From: Enterobacter asburiae
Lineage (GTDB): Bacteria; Pseudomonadota; Gammaproteobacteria; Enterobacterales; Enterobacteriaceae
DNA: 64,000 nucleotides
Assembly: GCA_011754535.1 (NCBI GenBank)
Contig: JAAQVN010000001.1
Location: 1,302,001 to 1,366,000 of the forward strand
Direction of reading: 5' to 3'
In this document: positions 31,281 through 44,036 of the stretch, piece after piece
Layout: the number at the start of each line of letters is the position of its first letter
How positions within the stretch are numbered: position 1 is the stretch's first letter
Position numbers and translations under genes: made by a program
The notes under the pieces: generated by a model
Databases searched by the model: none
Told to the model about the DNA's origin: nothing
The model's input: the letters and a program-made list of their open reading frames with translations, nothing else

Positions 31281-32269
31281 TTCTTGCGTGACTCCTGAAC
31301 GAGCAAGACGATGAGGTAAATCCCGCCGAGGCTGACGGTCACTACGCCCACCGGCAGTTGATAAGGCATAAACAGCCGCTGGGCGCAGAGATCGGCGGCC
31401 AGCAGCAGCAGCGCACCGCACAGCGCCGCCTGGGTTAAGCCCCAGCGCGCCGTCCCGCTAAGGCGGCGGGCGATGTGCGGTGCCACGAGGGCGATAAACG
31501 AAATCGGCCCGGCAATCGCGGTGGAGGCGGCGGTCAGCAGTACGGCGACCAGCATCAGCATCAGGCGCGAGCGCTCGACGCCCACGCCCAGCGCGCAGGC
31601 GCTGTCGTCGCCCATCTCCAGCAGACGCATACGCCGCACCAGCAGCAGCGCGCCGATAAACATCAGCACAATCAGCGGCGCGGCGGGCCAGGTTTTGCCC
31701 CACGTCAGGCCGTTGAGGGAGCCGGCGTACCACAGCCCGGCGGAGAGCGCGGTTTCCAGCGAGGCCTGCAGTAAAAGCCAGGTGTTAAAGGCCATCAGCA
31801 TGGCGCGGATGCCGATCCCGATGACGATCAGGCGGAAGGTGTCGATGCCGTTGCGCCAGGCCAGCGCCCAGATCAGTAAGGACGTCAGAATGCCGCCCGC
31901 CATCGCCGTAAAGGTAATCGCCGTCAGGTGCTGACCAAACAGCACCATCGCCACCAGCACGCCGCTCCAGGCCCCGGTATTGAGGCCCATCACGTCCGGG
32001 CTGCCGAGCGGGTTACGCATCAGCGACTGGAATATCGCACCGCTCACGCCTAGCGCCGCCCCGACCAGAATCGCCATCGCCACGCGCGGCAGTCGCCACT
32101 CCGTCACCACCATGGTGACGTTGCGCGGCGCGCTGCCGAGCAGGGCGTTAACCACCTGAGTAAAGTCGAGCGACACCGCGCCGCTGCGCAGGCTCCAGAC
32201 CGCCAGCAGCAGAATGGCGAGAAGCAGCAGCGAGACGCTGGTCAGTAAACGGCGGGACGGGGCCATCAT
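31277..32269 (-). CDS. fepG: Ferric-enterobactin ABC transporter permease
   Basis: 330 residues, FecCD family, about nine to ten hydrophobic helices. The family region GAIFQSLMRNPLGSPDVMGLNTGAW is visible near residue 80, and the coupling-helix Gly is in the ISFIALVAPHIARR stretch. It partners with FepD; their genes overlap by 4 bp. Confidence 0.95.
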   Translation of the reverse strand: MMAPSRRLLTSVSLLLLAILLLAVWSLRSGAVSLDFTQVVNALLGSAPRNVTMVVTEWRLPRVAMAILVGAALGVSGAIFQSLMRNPLGSPDVMGLNTGAWSGVLVAMVLFGQHLTAITFTAMAGGILTSLLIWALAWRNGIDTFRLIVIGIGIRAMLMAFNTWLLLQASLETALSAGLWYAGSLNGLTWGKTWPAAPLIVLMFIGALLLVRRMRLLEMGDDSACALGVGVERSRLMLMLVAVLLTAASTAIAGPISFIALVAPHIARRLSGTARWGLTQAALCGALLLLAADLCAQRLFMPYQLPVGVVTVSLGGIYLIVLLVQESRKK

Positions 32270-33270
32270 GCGCCACCTCCGCGTTTACGACGAACCAGGA
32301 AGATCAGCACCGGTGCGCCGATAAAGGCGCTGACCACCGAGACGCGCAGCTCGCCGGGTACCAGCAGGCGGCCCAGCACGTCGGCAAACAGCAGCAGGGC
32401 AGGGGTTGCCAGCAGCGTCACCGGCAGCGACCAGCGGTGATCCGCCCCCACCAGCCAGCGCGCCATGTGCGGCATCATCAGACCAATAAAGGCGATCGGG
32501 CCGACTACCGCGGTCGCGCTGCCGCACAGAACCGTGATCGCCAGAAGACCAATCAGCTGCGTGCGCGCCACCTGATTGCCGAGGGCGGTGGCGGTGTCGC
32601 TGCCGAGGCTCAGGCTGTTGAGCGATCGGCTCAAAAACAGCGTCACGGCGGCAGCGATAGCGACCGGGATCGCCACCACTTTCAGCGTGTCGAGGGTGCG
32701 GATATCCAGCGAGCCAGCCTGCCAGAAGCGCAGCTGGTCGTAGACGTCCGGGTTGAGCAGGGCGATGCCGTTGGACAAGCCTTCCAGCACTGCCGCGAGC
32801 GCCACGCCCGCCAGCGTCAGGCGTACCGGACTCAGCTGCCCGCCGCCCTGGCTCCCGGTAAAGGCGACGACCAGCGAGGCGGCCAGCGCGCCGCAGAAGG
32901 CCATCACCAGCTGTTGGGTGGGCGACGTCAACCCGAACAGCGCCGCGCCGAGCACGATGGCAAAGCTGGCGCCGGAGTTGACGCCGAGAATGCCGGGGTC
33001 CGCCAGCGGGTTGCGGGTAAGGGTTTGCATCAGGGCACCGGCAAGGCCAAGCGCGCCACCCGCCAGCAGCCCGGCAAGCGTGCGTGGCAGTCGGGCGTCG
33101 AGCACGATAATGCAGTCTGCGCTCTGGCAGGTGCCGGTAAGCGCATCAACGATAACGGACGCGGGCATCGGCTTCGCGCCGATCAGCAGGCTGAGTGCAA
33201 CCGCAAGGCTCAGGAGCAGCAGTAAAACGGGCGCGGCAGCGGCGCGCACCACAGAAGAGGAAAACGACAT
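32266..33270 (-). CDS. fepD: Ferric-enterobactin ABC transporter permease
   Basis: 334 residues from the ATG at 33270 (MSFSSSVVR), chosen because GGAT lies seven bases upstream; a start at 33282 lacks a ribosome-binding site. FecCD permease with GALMQTLTRNPLADPGILGV near residue 85 and IAFIGLMMPHMARWLVG later. First gene of the fepDGC unit, divergent from entS with a Fur box between. Confidence 0.95.
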   Translation of the reverse strand: MSFSSSVVRAAAAPVLLLLLSLAVALSLLIGAKPMPASVIVDALTGTCQSADCIIVLDARLPRTLAGLLAGGALGLAGALMQTLTRNPLADPGILGVNSGASFAIVLGAALFGLTSPTQQLVMAFCGALAASLVVAFTGSQGGGQLSPVRLTLAGVALAAVLEGLSNGIALLNPDVYDQLRFWQAGSLDIRTLDTLKVVAIPVAIAAAVTLFLSRSLNSLSLGSDTATALGNQVARTQLIGLLAITVLCGSATAVVGPIAFIGLMMPHMARWLVGADHRWSLPVTLLATPALLLFADVLGRLLVPGELRVSVVSAFIGAPVLIFLVRRKRGGGA

Positions 33271-33287
33271 AGCAACATCCATGATTT

Positions 33288-33312
33288 GATAATGATAGTG
33301 ATTATCGTTATC
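33288..33312. promoter_or_regulatory. Fur box between fepD and entS
   Basis: GATAATGATAGTGATTATC with a further TTATC: a near-consensus Fur site in the 108-bp divergent promoter region. Confidence 0.85.
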
Positions 33313-33378
33313 TATCTTATTTGGCTATGTTAGCATGTGCGCCCATTGAATGGGTAGAAATAGACTCAAGGCTTTGTC

Positions 33379-34626
33379 ATGAATCAAAAATCCTGGCTGC
33401 TCAACCTCAGCCTGCTGAAAACGCACCCGGCGTATCGCGCCGTGTTTATCGCTCGCTTTATCTCCATTTTGTCCCTCGGCCTGCTCGGCGTGGCCGTGCC
33501 GGTCCAGATCCAGACCATGACGCACTCCAGCTGGCTGGTGGGGTTATCCGTCACCTTAACCGGCGGGGCGATGTTCATCGGCCTGATGGTCGGCGGCGTT
33601 CTGGCGGACCGCTACGAGCGTAAAAAGCTGATCCTGCTGGCGCGCGGCACCTGCGGCGTGGGCTTTATCGGGCTGTGTCTGAACGCGATGCTGCCGGAGC
33701 CGTCGCTGATTGCCATTTATGCCCTGGGGCTGTGGGACGGCTTCTTCGCCTCGTTAGGCGTGACGGCGCTGCTGGCGGCAACGCCCGCGCTGGTCGGGCG
33801 CGAGAATCTGATGCAGGCGGGGGCGATCACCATGCTCACCGTGCGCCTCGGCTCGGTGATTTCACCAATGGTGGGCGGCCTGCTGCTGGCGACTGGCAAC
33901 GTGGCGTGGAACTACGGGCTGGCGGCGGCGGGGACCTTTATCACCACGCTAACGCTGCTGCGCCTGCCGCTGCTGCCACCTCCGCCGCAGCCGCGCGAGC
34001 ATCCTCTGAAATCGCTGATGGCCGCGATTCGTTTCCTGTTCAGCAACCCGCTGATTGGCGGCATTGCGCTGCTCGGCGGCCTGCTGACGATGGCGAGCGC
34101 CGTGCGCGTGCTCTACCCGGCGCTGGCGGGCGAGTGGCAGATGAGCGCCTCGGAGATTGGCGTGCTGTACGCCGCCATTCCGCTCGGCGCGGCGTGCGGG
34201 GCGCTGACCAGCGGCAACCTGGCGCAGAGCGCGCGTCCGGGGCTGATTATGCTGCTTGCCACGCTGGCCTCGTTTATCGCCATCGGCTTCTTTAGCCTGA
34301 TGCCGGTGTGGGCGCTGGGCGTACTGTGCCTGGTGATTTTCGGCTGGCTGAGCGCCATCAGCTCATTGCTTCAGTACACCCTGATCCAGACCCAGACGCC
34401 GGAAGGCATGCTCGGGCGCATTAACGGCCTGTGGACGGCGCAGAACGTCACGGGCGATGCGATTGGCGCGGCGATCCTCGGTGGGCTGGGGGCGATGATG
34501 ACCCCGGTGGCGTCGGCGAGCAGCAGCGGGTTTGTATTGGCAATTATTGGTGTGATTTTATTAATGACGTTGGCAGAATTGCGCCGGTTCAGGCAGGAGA
34601 GTGTGTTGAACGACGGTGCGGCCTGA
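33379..34626 (+). CDS. entS: Enterobactin exporter (MFS)
   Basis: 415 residues with about 12 membrane helices. The MFS motif G-x3-D-R appears as [12 protein letters not shown] after helix 2. It exports enterobactin across the inner membrane. The last codons and the TGA stop (34624-34626) lie inside a dispersed repeat beginning GCGGCCTGATGCCCTC, so the C-terminus may be repeat-derived. Confidence 0.94.
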   Translation: MNQKSWLLNLSLLKTHPAYRAVFIARFISILSLGLLGVAVPVQIQTMTHSSWLVGLSVTLTGGAMFIGLMVGGVLADRYERKKLILLARGTCGVGFIGLCLNAMLPEPSLIAIYALGLWDGFFASLGVTALLAATPALVGRENLMQAGAITMLTVRLGSVISPMVGGLLLATGNVAWNYGLAAAGTFITTLTLLRLPLLPPPPQPREHPLKSLMAAIRFLFSNPLIGGIALLGGLLTMASAVRVLYPALAGEWQMSASEIGVLYAAIPLGAACGALTSGNLAQSARPGLIMLLATLASFIAIGFFSLMPVWALGVLCLVIFGWLSAISSLLQYTLIQTQTPEGMLGRINGLWTAQNVTGDAIGAAILGGLGAMMTPVASASSSGFVLAIIGVILLMTLAELRRFRQESVLNDGAA

Positions 34627-34670
34627 TGCCCTCACCCCGGCCCTCTCCCACAGGGAGAGGGAGGGAAAAT
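34618..34670. repeat. Dispersed repeat overlapping the entS stop
   Basis: GCGGCCTGATGCCCTCACC followed by the CCCTCTCC...GGGAGAGGG palindrome, the same unit as at 22650 and 53836 but without the downstream hairpin module. Confidence 0.75.
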
Positions 34671-34672
34671 AC

Positions 34673-35632
34673 CTACTTAAACAACGCATTCAATCTGTCT
34701 AACACCAGCATCGCGCTGTAATAATCCAGGCGGAACGTCTCGGTTCCCAATGCCCAAACCCGTTTGTTTTTCACCGAAGGTAGATGCGCCAGCAGCGGGT
34801 TGGCGTAAATCGCATCCACGTCTTTCTGGTCGCCGGCAAACACAAACAGCCCTTCGCCGTTCAGCCCCGTCGCCAGGTTTTCCCCACCTAACTGGATAAT
34901 GTCGTGGCGTTTGCCCTGACTTTTTGACGTGTGCAGCCCGGCGGGCAGAGCGGCCAGCGTAAAGCCCAGCTGGTGCAGCAGCTTGCCCTGCGCCGATTCC
35001 GCGGTCCACAGGTTGGCGCTGTGCGCGGCGGCGGTGTAGACGATGGCGTTCACCGGCTGCGGCGGCAGCTTCATCTGCTCTTTCACCTGCGCGAGCTGTT
35101 TATCAAACTCGGCAATGCGCTCTGCGGCCTGTTTTTCCTGTCCGGTAATGCTGCCCAGTTGGGTCAGTAGCGCCTGCCAGCTCTTGTCGTCGTAATTAAT
35201 GATAAGCGTCGGGGCGATGGCGGAGAGCTGATCGTACAGCGCCAGCGCGGAATCCCCGCCGGTGGCGCCGATCAAAATCAGGTCCGGCATTTGCGCCGCT
35301 ACCGCTTCGGCGCTCGGCTCGCCGATGTACAGCCGCGCAACCTTACGCTGTTTCGCGATATCACCCCACTGGCGCAGAAAACCTTGTGCATCCGCCACGC
35401 GGTTGTTCGGCGTGGTTGCGCCGCTGGCGATGACCGGCGCGTCAATTGCCAGCAGGGAGCCGGTTAAGGTCACGCTGGTGGAGACAATGCGCGTCGGTTT
35501 GCGCTCCAGCGTATGCACGCCGCGGCTGTCGGTCACCTGGCGCGGCCAGTCTGCGGCGGTGGCTGAGGTTAGTCCTAAAACAAAAAGTCCTGTCAAAAAG
35601 AGGGCATTGCGGCAAACGGCAGGGAATTTCAC
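34673..35632 (-). CDS. fepB: Ferric-enterobactin periplasmic binding protein
   Basis: 319 residues from a GTG at 35632 (AGGA upstream). Signal peptide ends around TSATAA. Type III (long-helix) siderophore-binding fold with visible [20 protein letters not shown] and [14 protein letters not shown] segments shared with E. coli FepB. It carries ferric enterobactin to FepDGC. Divergent from entC. Confidence 0.95.
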   Translation of the reverse strand: MKFPAVCRNALFLTGLFVLGLTSATAADWPRQVTDSRGVHTLERKPTRIVSTSVTLTGSLLAIDAPVIASGATTPNNRVADAQGFLRQWGDIAKQRKVARLYIGEPSAEAVAAQMPDLILIGATGGDSALALYDQLSAIAPTLIINYDDKSWQALLTQLGSITGQEKQAAERIAEFDKQLAQVKEQMKLPPQPVNAIVYTAAAHSANLWTAESAQGKLLHQLGFTLAALPAGLHTSKSQGKRHDIIQLGGENLATGLNGEGLFVFAGDQKDVDAIYANPLLAHLPSVKNKRVWALGTETFRLDYYSAMLVLDRLNALFK

Positions 35633-35657
35633 TGAGCGGCATCCTGTTTTTGTTGAA

Positions 35658-35676
35658 GATAATGCTTCTCATTTTC
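35658..35676. promoter_or_regulatory. Fur-like site near fepB
   Basis: GATAATGCTTCTCATTTTC keeps most consensus Fur positions and lies 26 bp upstream of the fepB start codon. Confidence 0.6.
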
Positions 35677-35773
35677 ATGGTTGTGAGGGAGGGATGCAAG
35701 CGTTTGTCGCACAAGTCTTTACCCGATGGTTGACAGCGGGGCGATGTGGGATTAGGTTAGCCGACGAAAATAT

Positions 35774-35793
35774 AAATGATAATCATTATTGCT
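35774..35793. promoter_or_regulatory. Fur box upstream of entC
   Basis: AAATGATAATCATTATTGC has the GATAATCATTAT core, about 30 bp before the entC start, consistent with iron repression of entCEBAH. Confidence 0.85.
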
Positions 35794-35819
35794 TCTTTTA
35801 TCATTTTGAGGAGGATGAT

Positions 35820-36995
<1,176 letters not shown>

Positions 36996-37004
36996 GGAAC
37001 ACTC

Positions 37005-38615
37005 ATGACCATTCCCTTTACCCGCTGGCCTGAGGAATTCGCCCGGCGCTACCGTGAAAAAGGTTACTGGCAGGATCTGCCGCTGACCCACATCCTGACG
37101 GACCATGCGGACAGCGATGCCGTGGCGATTATCGACGGCGATCGGCGCATCACCTACCGCGCGTTTCATCAGGCGGTGAACAATCTGGCGTCCGCCCTTC
37201 AGGCGCAGGGGCTGCACCGCGGCGAGACCGCGCTGGTGCAGCTCGGCAACGTGGCCGAGTTCTACATCACCTTCTTCGCGCTGCTGCAGATCGGCGTCGC
37301 GCCGGTGAACGCGCTCTTTAGCCATCAGCGCAGCGAGCTGAACGCCTACGCCGTGCAGATCAAACCCGCCGTGCTGATCGCCGATCGCGACCATGCCCTG
37401 TTCGCGGGCGATGATTTTCTTAATACCTTCGTGGATGAACACCGCTCGGTTCGCGCCGTGCTGCTGCGCGGCGATAAGGGCGCACATGCTCTGGAAGCGG
37501 CGACTGCGCGTCCGGCGGACAACTTCATTCCGAACCCGACGCCCGCCGACGAAGTAGCGTTTTTCCAGCTCTCCGGCGGCAGCACCGGCACGCCGAAGCT
37601 GATCCCGCGCACGCACAACGATTACGACTACAGCATCCGCCGCAGCAACGAGATCTGCGGTATCACCGCCGAAACGCGTTACCTGAACGCGCTGCCCGCG
37701 GCGCATAACTATGCCATGAGCTCGCCGGGATCGCTGGGCGTCTTCACGGCAGGCGGCTGCGTGGTGCTGGCGAACGATCCGAGCGCCACGCTCTGCTTCC
37801 CGCTGATTGAACAGCATCAGATTAACGTCACCTCGCTGGTGCCGCCTGCTGTCAGCCTCTGGCTTCAGGCGATTGCCGACGGGGCGGGCAACGCGCAGCT
37901 TAAATCACTGAAGCTGCTGCAGGTGGGCGGCGCGCGTCTGTCCGCCACGCTTGCGGCGCGTATTCCGGCGGAAATCGGCTGCCAGCTTCAGCAGGTGTTC
38001 GGCATGGCCGAAGGGCTGGTGAACTATACCGCGCTCGACGATACGCCGGAGCGCATCATCAATACCCAGGGCCGCCCGATGTGCCCGGACGACGAAGTGT
38101 GGGTGGCGGACGAGGACGGCAACCCGCTGCCGCGCGGTGAGGTCGGGCGTTTGATGACGCGCGGACCGTATACCTTCCGCGGCTATTTCAACAGCCCGGA
38201 ACACAACGCCAGCGCCTTCGACGCCGACGGCTTTTACTGCTCCGGCGATCTGATCGCCATTGACGAGCAGGGCTACATCACCGTACAGGGGCGTGAGAAG
38301 GATCAGATCAACCGCGGCGGTGAGAAGATCGCCGCCGAAGAGATCGAAAACCTGCTGCTGCGCCACGAAGCGGTGATCCACGCCGCGTTGGTGAGCATGG
38401 AGGACAGCCTGCTGGGCGAAAAAAGCTGCGCGTATCTGGTGGTGAAACAGCCCCTGCGCGCGGTCGAGGTGCGTCGTTTCCTGCGCGAGCAGGGCGTTGC
38501 CGAATTTAAGCTGCCGGACCGCGTGGAGAGCGTGGATGCGCTTCCGTTAACGCCGGTCGGCAAAGTCGATAAGAAACAGCTGCGCCTGTGGCTTGCTGAA
38601 CGGGCACAGGGCTGA
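37005..38615 (+). CDS. entE: 2,3-dihydroxybenzoate-AMP ligase EntE
   Basis: 536 residues. Adenylating enzyme: P-loop-like [26 protein letters not shown] and the C-terminal Lys region [14 protein letters not shown]. Activates dihydroxybenzoate and loads it on the EntB carrier domain. Stop is 10 bp before entB. Confidence 0.96.
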   Translation: MTIPFTRWPEEFARRYREKGYWQDLPLTHILTDHADSDAVAIIDGDRRITYRAFHQAVNNLASALQAQGLHRGETALVQLGNVAEFYITFFALLQIGVAPVNALFSHQRSELNAYAVQIKPAVLIADRDHALFAGDDFLNTFVDEHRSVRAVLLRGDKGAHALEAATARPADNFIPNPTPADEVAFFQLSGGSTGTPKLIPRTHNDYDYSIRRSNEICGITAETRYLNALPAAHNYAMSSPGSLGVFTAGGCVVLANDPSATLCFPLIEQHQINVTSLVPPAVSLWLQAIADGAGNAQLKSLKLLQVGGARLSATLAARIPAEIGCQLQQVFGMAEGLVNYTALDDTPERIINTQGRPMCPDDEVWVADEDGNPLPRGEVGRLMTRGPYTFRGYFNSPEHNASAFDADGFYCSGDLIAIDEQGYITVQGREKDQINRGGEKIAAEEIENLLLRHEAVIHAALVSMEDSLLGEKSCAYLVVKQPLRAVEVRRFLREQGVAEFKLPDRVESVDALPLTPVGKVDKKQLRLWLAERAQG

Positions 38616-38625
38616 GGAACAGAGT

Positions 38626-39479
38626 ATGGCCATTCCAAAATTAACCGCTTACGCGCTGCCGACTGCCGCAGAGCTGCCGACCAACAAGGTGAACTGGAGC
38701 TTTGAGCCGGAACGCGCCGCGCTGCTAATCCACGATATGCAGGAGTATTTCCTGAACTTCTGGGGCGAAAACAGCGCGATGATGCAGCAGGTGGTGGCGA
38801 ACATCGCCAGACTGCGCGCCTGGTGCAAAGCGCACAACATTCCGGTGTACTACACCGCCCAGCCGAAAGAGCAGAGCGACGAAGATCGCGCCCTGCTGAA
38901 CGACATGTGGGGGCCGGGCCTGACCCGCTCGCCGGAGCAGCAGCGCATCGTCGCTGAGCTGACCCCGGACGAAGCGGACACGGTGCTGGTGAAGTGGCGC
39001 TACAGCGCGTTCCACCGCTCGCCGCTGGAGCAGATGCTAAAAGAGACGGGCCGCAACCAGCTGCTGATTACCGGCGTTTACGCCCATATCGGCTGTATGA
39101 CCACCGCCACCGATGCCTTTATGCGCGACATCAAGCCGTTCTTCATTGCCGACGCGCTGGCGGATTTTACCCGCGACGAGCACCTGATGTCGCTCAACTA
39201 CGTGGCAGGACGCTCGGGCCGCGTGGTGATGACCGACGAACTACTGCCGTCCGTTCCGGCCTCGAAAGCCGCGCTGCGCGAGCTGATCCTGCCTTTACTG
39301 GACGAGTCCGACGAGCCGATGGATGACGAAAACCTGATCGACTACGGTCTGGACTCGGTGCGCATGATGGCGCTGGCCGCCCGCTGGCGCAAAGTGCACG
39401 GCGATATCGATTTCGTAATGCTGGCAAAAAATCCAACAATCGACGCCTGGTGGGCGCTGCTCTCCCGCGAGGTGAAGTA

Positions 39480-39480
<1 letters not shown>
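38626..39480 (+). CDS. entB: Bifunctional isochorismatase / aryl carrier protein EntB
   Basis: 284 residues. The N-terminal isochorismatase domain (ALLIHDMQEYFLNF, then TGVYAHIGCMTTATDAFM) makes 2,3-dihydro-2,3-dihydroxybenzoate. The C-terminal aryl carrier domain carries phosphopantetheine Ser244 in DYGLDSVRMM, loaded by EntD. Stop overlaps the entA start (TAATG). Confidence 0.96.
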
Positions 39481-40645
<1,165 letters not shown>

Positions 40646-40659
40646 GCCATTCGGCTGAA

Positions 40660-40675
40660 AGTGATCGGCTTAACA
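40660..40675. promoter_or_regulatory. Possible CRP site upstream of cstA
   Basis: AGTGA-TCGGCT-TAACA matches 8 of 10 specified bases of TGTGA-N6-TCACA, ~120 bp before cstA. E. coli cstA is CRP-activated. Confidence 0.4.
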
Positions 40676-40732
40676 CTGTGGTGTAAATCTCTGGTTTGAC
40701 CACGCATTATTGCGTTTCAAAGTTGTTAAATT

Positions 40733-40789
40733 TTATCCGTTGTTCTAGAAACAAAATGTAACATCTCACTGTTTCACAGCAACGGATAA
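40733..40789 (+). promoter_or_regulatory. Leader inverted repeat sequestering the cstA ribosome-binding site
   Basis: Perfect 10-bp arms TTATCCGTTG (40733-40742) and CAACGGATAA (40780-40789), loop 37 nt. The right arm contains the only GGA near the cstA ATG at 40795, so pairing would hide it. A GGA in this position is also a possible CsrA contact. Confidence 0.5.
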
Positions 40790-40794
40790 CAGCT

Positions 40795-42900
40795 ATGAAC
40801 AACTCAGGGAAATACCTTACATGGGCGGTGCTCTCCGTTGTGGGAGCCTTTGCCCTGGGCTATATCGCCCTCAACCGGGGGGAACAGATCAATGCGCTCT
40901 GGATCGTCGTCGCCTCCGTCTGCATTTATCTGATCGCGTACCGTTTTTATGGCCGCTATATCGCCAATACCGTGCTGGCGGTTGACGGCACGCGCATGAC
41001 GCCTGCCGTGCGCCACAATGACGGTCTGGACTACGTGCCGACCGACAAAAAAGTGCTGTTCGGTCACCATTTTGCGGCGATTGCCGGGGCGGGTCCGCTG
41101 GTGGGGCCGGTGCTGGCGGCGCAGATGGGCTACCTGCCGGGGATGATCTGGATCCTCGCGGGCGTGGTGCTGGCGGGGGCGGTGCAGGACTTTATGGTGC
41201 TGTTCGTCTCCACCCGCCGCGACGGCCGTTCGCTGGGCGAGCTGGTGAAAGAGGAGATGGGGGCAACCGCCGGGGTGATTGCCCTCGTGGCGACCTTTAT
41301 GATCATGGTGATCATCCTCGCGGTGCTGGCGATGATCGTGGTGAAGGCGCTGACCCACAGCCCGTGGGGGACCTACACGGTTGCCTTCACCATTCCGCTG
41401 GCGCTGTTTATGGGGATCTACATACGCTACCTGCGCCCGGGCCGCATCGGTGAAGTGTCGGTGATTGGCCTGGTATTCCTGGTATTCGCGATTATCTCCG
41501 GCGGCTGGGTGGCGGAAAGCCCGACCTGGGCGCCGTTCTTCGACTTTACCGGCGTACAGCTGACCTGGATGCTGGTGGGCTACGGGTTTGTGGCGGCGGT
41601 GCTGCCGGTGTGGCTGCTGCTGGCCCCGCGTGACTACCTCTCTACCTTCCTGAAAATCGGCACCATCGTCGGGCTGGCGATTGGCATTCTGATTATGCGT
41701 CCGACCCTGACCATGCCGGCGCTGACCAAATTTATCGACGGTACCGGTCCGGTCTGGACCGGCAACCTGTTCCCGTTCCTGTTTATCACCATCGCCTGCG
41801 GCGCGGTGTCGGGCTTCCACGCGCTGATTGCCTCCGGGACCACGCCGAAGATGCTGGCGAATGAAAATCAGGCCTGCCTGATTGGCTACGGCGGCATGCT
41901 GATGGAGTCCTTTGTGGCGATTATGGCGCTGGTTTCCGCCTGTATTATTGACCCGGGCGTGTACTTCGCGATGAACAGCCCGATGGCGGTGCTGGCCCCG
42001 GCCGGAACCGCTGACGTGGTGGCCTCTGCCGCGCAGGTGGTGAGCGGCTGGGGCTTTGCGATCACCCCGGAAACGTTGACGCACATTGCTGATGAGGTGG
42101 GCGAACAGTCGATCATCTCCCGTGCGGGCGGAGCGCCTACGCTTGCGGTGGGCATGGCTTACATCCTCCACGGCGCGCTGGGCGGGCTGATGGACGTATC
42201 GTTCTGGTATCACTTCGCCATTCTTTTTGAGGCGTTGTTTATCCTGACGGCGGTGGATGCGGGAACCCGTGCGGCGCGCTTTATGCTGCAGGACCTGCTG
42301 GGGGTGATCTCCCCGAACCTGAAGCGTACCGACTCGCTCCCGGCTAACCTGCTGGCGACGGCGCTGTGTGTGCTGGCGTGGGGCTACTTCCTGCACCAGG
42401 GCGTGGTGGATCCGCTGGGCGGGATTAACACCCTGTGGCCGCTGTTCGGTATCGCCAACCAGATGCTGGCAGGCATGGCGCTGATGCTCTGCGCGGTGGT
42501 GCTGTTCAAGATGAAGCGCCAGCGTTACGCCTGGGTGGCGCTGGTGCCCACCGCGTGGCTGCTGATCTGTACCCTGACGGCGGGCTGGCAGAAAGCCTTC
42601 AGCCCGGACAACAAGGTGGGCTTCCTGGCGATCGCCAACAAGTTCCAGGCGATGATCGACAGCGGTAAGATCCCGGCGCAGTACACCGAGTCCCAGCTGT
42701 CGCAGCTGGTGTTTAACAACCGTCTGGATGCCGGGCTGACCATCTTCTTTATGGTGGTGGTCGTGATGCTGGCGTTGTATTCTCTCAAGACCGCGCTGGC
42801 GGCGTTGAAAAACGATAAGCCAACAGCGAAAGAGACGCCGTACGAGCCAATGCCTGAAAACCTGGAAGAGATTGTCACCCAGGCGAAAGGGGCGCATTAA
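40795..42900 (+). CDS. cstA: Pyruvate/peptide transporter, carbon-starvation protein CstA
   Basis: 701 residues, the E. coli length, with many hydrophobic segments (about 16-18). CstA-family segments visible: FGHHFAAIAGAGPLVGPVLAAQ and GCGAVSGFHALIASGTTPKML. Known as a pyruvate transporter and implicated in peptide use under carbon starvation. Followed by ybdD through an inverted repeat pair. Confidence 0.95.
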   Translation: MNNSGKYLTWAVLSVVGAFALGYIALNRGEQINALWIVVASVCIYLIAYRFYGRYIANTVLAVDGTRMTPAVRHNDGLDYVPTDKKVLFGHHFAAIAGAGPLVGPVLAAQMGYLPGMIWILAGVVLAGAVQDFMVLFVSTRRDGRSLGELVKEEMGATAGVIALVATFMIMVIILAVLAMIVVKALTHSPWGTYTVAFTIPLALFMGIYIRYLRPGRIGEVSVIGLVFLVFAIISGGWVAESPTWAPFFDFTGVQLTWMLVGYGFVAAVLPVWLLLAPRDYLSTFLKIGTIVGLAIGILIMRPTLTMPALTKFIDGTGPVWTGNLFPFLFITIACGAVSGFHALIASGTTPKMLANENQACLIGYGGMLMESFVAIMALVSACIIDPGVYFAMNSPMAVLAPAGTADVVASAAQVVSGWGFAITPETLTHIADEVGEQSIISRAGGAPTLAVGMAYILHGALGGLMDVSFWYHFAILFEALFILTAVDAGTRAARFMLQDLLGVISPNLKRTDSLPANLLATALCVLAWGYFLHQGVVDPLGGINTLWPLFGIANQMLAGMALMLCAVVLFKMKRQRYAWVALVPTAWLLICTLTAGWQKAFSPDNKVGFLAIANKFQAMIDSGKIPAQYTESQLSQLVFNNRLDAGLTIFFMVVVVMLALYSLKTALAALKNDKPTAKETPYEPMPENLEEIVTQAKGAH

Positions 42901-42915
42901 TTTAACTAAATATAT

Positions 42916-42997
42916 CCCTCACCCCGGCCCTCTCCCCAAAGGGGAGAGGGTGTTCAAATTCCCTCCCCCCCTTTGGGGAGAGGGTTAGGGTGAGGGG
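42916..42997. repeat. Inverted pair of dispersed CCTCACCC repeats
   Basis: CCCTCACCCCGGCCCTCTCC...GGGAGAGGG, then an inverted copy ending GGGTTAGGGTGAGGGG. The two together can form a ~30-bp hairpin between cstA and ybdD. Confidence 0.75.
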
Positions 42998-43016
42998 AAA
43001 TAGCGAGAAACGACCT

Positions 43017-43214
43017 ATGTTCGACACCCTTTCCAAAGCAGGTAAGTATCTGGGCCAGGCCGCCAAAATGATGATTGGTGTGCCGGATTACGACAACTAC
43101 GTCGAGCATATGCGCGTCAACCATCCGGACCAGACGCCCATGACCTACGAAGAATTTTTCCGCGACCGTCAGGATGCCCGCTACGGCGGCAAGGGCGGGG
43201 CGAAGTGCTGTTAA
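43017..43214 (+). CDS. ybdD: Small CstA-associated protein YbdD
   Basis: 65 residues from the ATG at 43017, almost identical to E. coli YbdD ([29 protein letters not shown]). Family DUF466, conserved downstream of cstA-type transporters and thought to support them. Ends in GGAKCC. Its 3' end overlaps the antitoxin-like gene by 4 bp. Confidence 0.92.
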   Translation: MFDTLSKAGKYLGQAAKMMIGVPDYDNYVEHMRVNHPDQTPMTYEEFFRDRQDARYGGKGGAKCC

Positions 43215-43615
43215 CCCTCTTTAGGTAAATAGAGGCTGATTTGCTCCTGTTTACAGCCGTAGACGACCGCCAGCTTTTCGCGGGTGCGCTTTTGCGGTCT
43301 GGAGTCCAGCGCTTCCAGCTGTGACACGGCAGACTGGCTAATGCCGAGTTTCTCAGCCACCTCTTGCTGGGACATGCCGCGCAGGATACGCCACGCGGCC
43401 TGCAGGCTAACGTTCTCGTTATGCATGATGTCGCACACTTCACCCGGTAAACCTACGTTATCGTAGATGTCTGATTCGTAAGGGATGTCTTCCCAGTCGT
43501 TTTCATTATCGTCGTCGTACTCCAGCATGGCTAAGCGCATGCGAAAATATTCACCGTAGGGAATGACAACATACTGTTTTTTTCCTTCTTCATCCTTGAT
43601 GAACTGAATAGTCAT
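43211..43615 (-). CDS. XRE-type antitoxin-like protein
   Basis: 134 residues from the ATG at 43615. Helix-turn-helix at about residues 80-110 ([20 protein letters not shown]). The acidic N-terminal half resembles PHD/Xre antitoxin arms. It lies downstream of, and overlaps by 26 bp, a RelE-type gene, giving a toxin-first order like HigBA. Likely autoregulatory; no promoter element was identified. Confidence 0.75.
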   Translation of the reverse strand: MTIQFIKDEEGKKQYVVIPYGEYFRMRLAMLEYDDDNENDWEDIPYESDIYDNVGLPGEVCDIMHNENVSLQAAWRILRGMSQQEVAEKLGISQSAVSQLEALDSRPQKRTREKLAVVYGCKQEQISLYLPKEG

Positions 43616-43892
43616 ATTCCGTATGCTCCTCATGAAGGTAGGTGGTGGTTGTCCGGCGTTTTACCGCCACTACGTAACAGGTGTCACCCGGCGGGTCCCC
43701 GAAGGTGTAAATGATCCTGTAATCGCCTAATCGCAACCTGAAGTGGTTTTCGGGAGAAGATAATTTCTTGATATCTGAGACCGGTGACGCTTTATCATCC
43801 ATCTTCTCCAGCCTGAATTTAATGCGGTTTTGATACCGATTATCGATTTTAGAAAATTGCTTCTCAGCTGTTTTTGACCAGACAATCTTCAT
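43590..43892 (-). CDS. RelE/ParE-superfamily toxin-like protein
   Basis: 100 residues from the ATG at 43892, which has GGAGG five bases upstream. RelE-like pattern: MKIVWSKTAEKQFSKID, then RLRLGDYRIIYTF near the catalytic strands. Probably an mRNA interferase; activity is not shown. Upstream partner of the antitoxin gene. The pair sits in a region where E. coli has ybdD directly followed by ybdH, so it is an accessory insertion. Confidence 0.75.
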   Translation of the reverse strand: MKIVWSKTAEKQFSKIDNRYQNRIKFRLEKMDDKASPVSDIKKLSSPENHFRLRLGDYRIIYTFGDPPGDTCYVVAVKRRTTTTYLHEEHTEYDYSVHQG

Positions 43893-44036
43893 CCGTACCT
43901 CCACTGTACGCCCACACAAAACATAAGGAAATAATAAGACTATTAGATAAATTCTGAATTTCTAATGGGCTACTGTAGAGCGGAGAAAAAACGGGAGAAA
44001 GCGGCAAAACGCAAACCTTCAAGGCTGCTCGGGAAG

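Noticed and set aside
40751..40775. CRP site close to the cstA start
   Set aside because: TGTAA...TCACT has a 4-bp rather than 6-bp spacer, so it does not fit CRP. The 40660 site fits better.
40804..42897. 697-residue reverse-strand open frame opposite cstA
   Set aside because: Very Arg/His/Gln-rich, no family resemblance, and it mirrors the GC-rich CstA codons almost end to end.
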